Of a stretch of DNA of 64,000 bases, positions 63,064 to 64,000 are shown in pieces. The notes beneath the pieces are model-generated. The model was not told where the DNA came from, did no database searches, and was given only the letters and a program-made list of their open reading frames with translations. The position numbers and the translations under genes are program-made. The DNA comes from Plantactinospora mayteni (lineage in GTDB: Bacteria > Actinomycetota > Actinomycetes > Mycobacteriales > Micromonosporaceae), in NCBI RefSeq assembly GCF_016862935.1, contig NZ_BONX01000065.1, positions 19,805 through 83,804 of the forward strand. The letters run 5' to 3'. Position 1 is the first letter of the stretch. Each line of letters begins with the position of its first letter.

Positions 63064-63972
63064 GTGGACAACCGAGTCGAAGTGCGCGAGTTCCTCACCT
63101 CACGCCGCGCCAAGATCACCCCCGAGCGGGCGGGCTTACCGACCGCCGGGCAGCGCCGTGTCCCCGGGCTCCGGCGCAGCGAGGTCGCCGCCCTGGCCGG
63201 GATGAGCGTGGAGTACTACGCCAAACTCGAACGCGGCTCCCTCGCCGGGGTATCCGCCGGCGTGCTCGACGCGATCGCCCGCGCCCTGCAACTCGACGAC
63301 GCCGAACGGGTCCACCTGCTCCGCCTAGCCCACGAGGCCGACGGCAGCGCCGCGATCCTGCGGCGGCGCCGTCCGAAGCAGTGGAAGGTCCGACCCAGCC
63401 TGCAATGGACCCTCGACACCATCACCGGCCCTGCGATCGTCGGCAACAACCGGCTGGACCTCCTCGCCGCCAACCACCTCGGCCGCGCCATGTACAGCGA
63501 CGTCTACGCCGATCCGACCAGCCCACCGAACTTCGCCCGGTTCACCTTCCTCGACACCGCCGCCCGCCGCTTCTACCCCGACTGGGAACTCGCCGCCGAC
63601 ATGACCGTGGCCAACCTGCGCACCGCAGCCGGCAAAGACCCCCACGACAAGAGCCTCTACGACCTCGTCGGCGAACTGTCCACCCGCAGCGACGACTTCC
63701 GCCGTCGCTGGGGCGCCCACAACGTCCGCACCCACGGCACCGGCGTCAAACACTTCCACCACCACATCGTCGGCGACCTCACCCTCGCCTACGAAAGCCT
63801 CGACCTACGCGCCGAACCTGACCTCACCATGACCATCTACACCGCCGAACCCCACTCATCCACCGCACACGCCCTTACCCTCCTCGCCTCCTGGACCGCC
63901 ACCACGAACCCCAGCACCACAGTCGAAATCGACCACAACGCGCCCAAAACCAACCCGCGTTTCGCCCCGTGA
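63064..63972 (+). CDS. XRE family regulator with MmyB-like ligand domain
   Basis: A 302-residue protein from GTG 63064. N-terminal helix-turn-helix (PGLRRSEVAALAGMSVEYYA, KLERGSLAGVSAGVLDAIAR) followed by the MmyB-like ligand-binding region (VRPSLQWTLDTITGPAIVGN, RFTFLDTAARRFYPDWELAA). This family often regulates adjacent dehydrogenase or transporter genes. It is divergent from the lipoprotein-dehydrogenase-transporter operon, which is its likely target. No clear ribosome binding site is seen; it may be leaderless. Confidence 0.88.
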   Translation: MDNRVEVREFLTSRRAKITPERAGLPTAGQRRVPGLRRSEVAALAGMSVEYYAKLERGSLAGVSAGVLDAIARALQLDDAERVHLLRLAHEADGSAAILRRRRPKQWKVRPSLQWTLDTITGPAIVGNNRLDLLAANHLGRAMYSDVYADPTSPPNFARFTFLDTAARRFYPDWELAADMTVANLRTAAGKDPHDKSLYDLVGELSTRSDDFRRRWGAHNVRTHGTGVKHFHHHIVGDLTLAYESLDLRAEPDLTMTIYTAEPHSSTAHALTLLASWTATTNPSTTVEIDHNAPKTNPRFAP

Positions 63973-64000
63973 CGCACAAACCCACGAGCCAGTCGTGGTA

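Noticed and set aside
1..64000. CRISPR array
   Set aside because: No regularly spaced identical repeats with unique spacers were seen; the only regular repeats are WD40 blades.

Overview
This window is high-GC DNA with GTG/TTG starts, Tat and lipoprotein signals, WD40, BTAD/AfsR, HxlR, MmyB-type and CU044_5270-type genes. Together these point to a filamentous actinobacterium, most likely a member of the Micromonosporaceae; that placement is inferred from gene style, not from a marker gene. It looks like an accessory chromosomal region: intact housekeeping-like genes are scarce, while truncated, frameshifted and transposon-derived pieces are common. Some single-base frameshifts could be sequencing errors; others (in-frame stop, missing catalytic segments, element insertions with target duplications) are clearly real decay.

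Layout. 1-6.2 kb: kinase 3' end, broken glycosidase-like gene, an oxidoreductase fused to a HAD-phosphatase tail, a GNAT acetyltransferase, and a tyrosine-recombinase pair (first gene with an in-frame TGA, second truncated). 6.7-7.9 kb: a toxin/immunity pair made of a SCP1.201/DddA-type cytidine deaminase and an Imm1 protein. 8-19.8 kb: hydrolases, a PhoX-like phosphatase, methyltransferase, an ArsR plus two SRPBCC genes with a two-site operator, and several gene remnants. 20.2-21.8 kb: ECF sigma factor with its CU044_5270 partner. 22.3-23.9 kb: decayed IS110 and IS630. 23.9-28.6 kb: two-component system divergent from a D,D-carboxypeptidase and a beta-lactamase-fold hydrolase. 28.7-33.3 kb: a cassette of a WD40 double-propeller protein, a membrane protein and two tiny ORFs, bracketed by a 35-bp direct repeat, then an intact ISAs1 transposase. 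33.4-40.8 kb: immunity-like proteins, a lipoprotein, a propeller protein, TetR/SDR with palindromic operators and a HEAT-like protein. 41-45.4 kb: remains resembling an integrative element (tRNA-Arg 3' fragment, proline-rich protein, broken sigma-like gene, GTTCAA repeats). 46.5-49.0 kb: nested IS3, IS630 and IS256 remnants, with two MITE-like elements that have inverted repeats and 8-bp target duplications.

49-64 kb is better preserved: a 1362-residue regulator with two complete winged-helix/BTAD modules, a small secreted protein, an ABM-truncated haemoglobin fusion divergent from an HxlR regulator across a perfect 26-bp palindrome, a large secreted subtilase, and a cluster of MFS transporter, zinc alcohol dehydrogenase and two cyclophilin-like lipoproteins (one broken) divergent from a MmyB-type regulator.

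The best candidates for new biology are the deaminase/Imm1 pair, the repeat-bounded WD40/membrane cassette, the double-BTAD regulator and the two small non-autonomous transposons.
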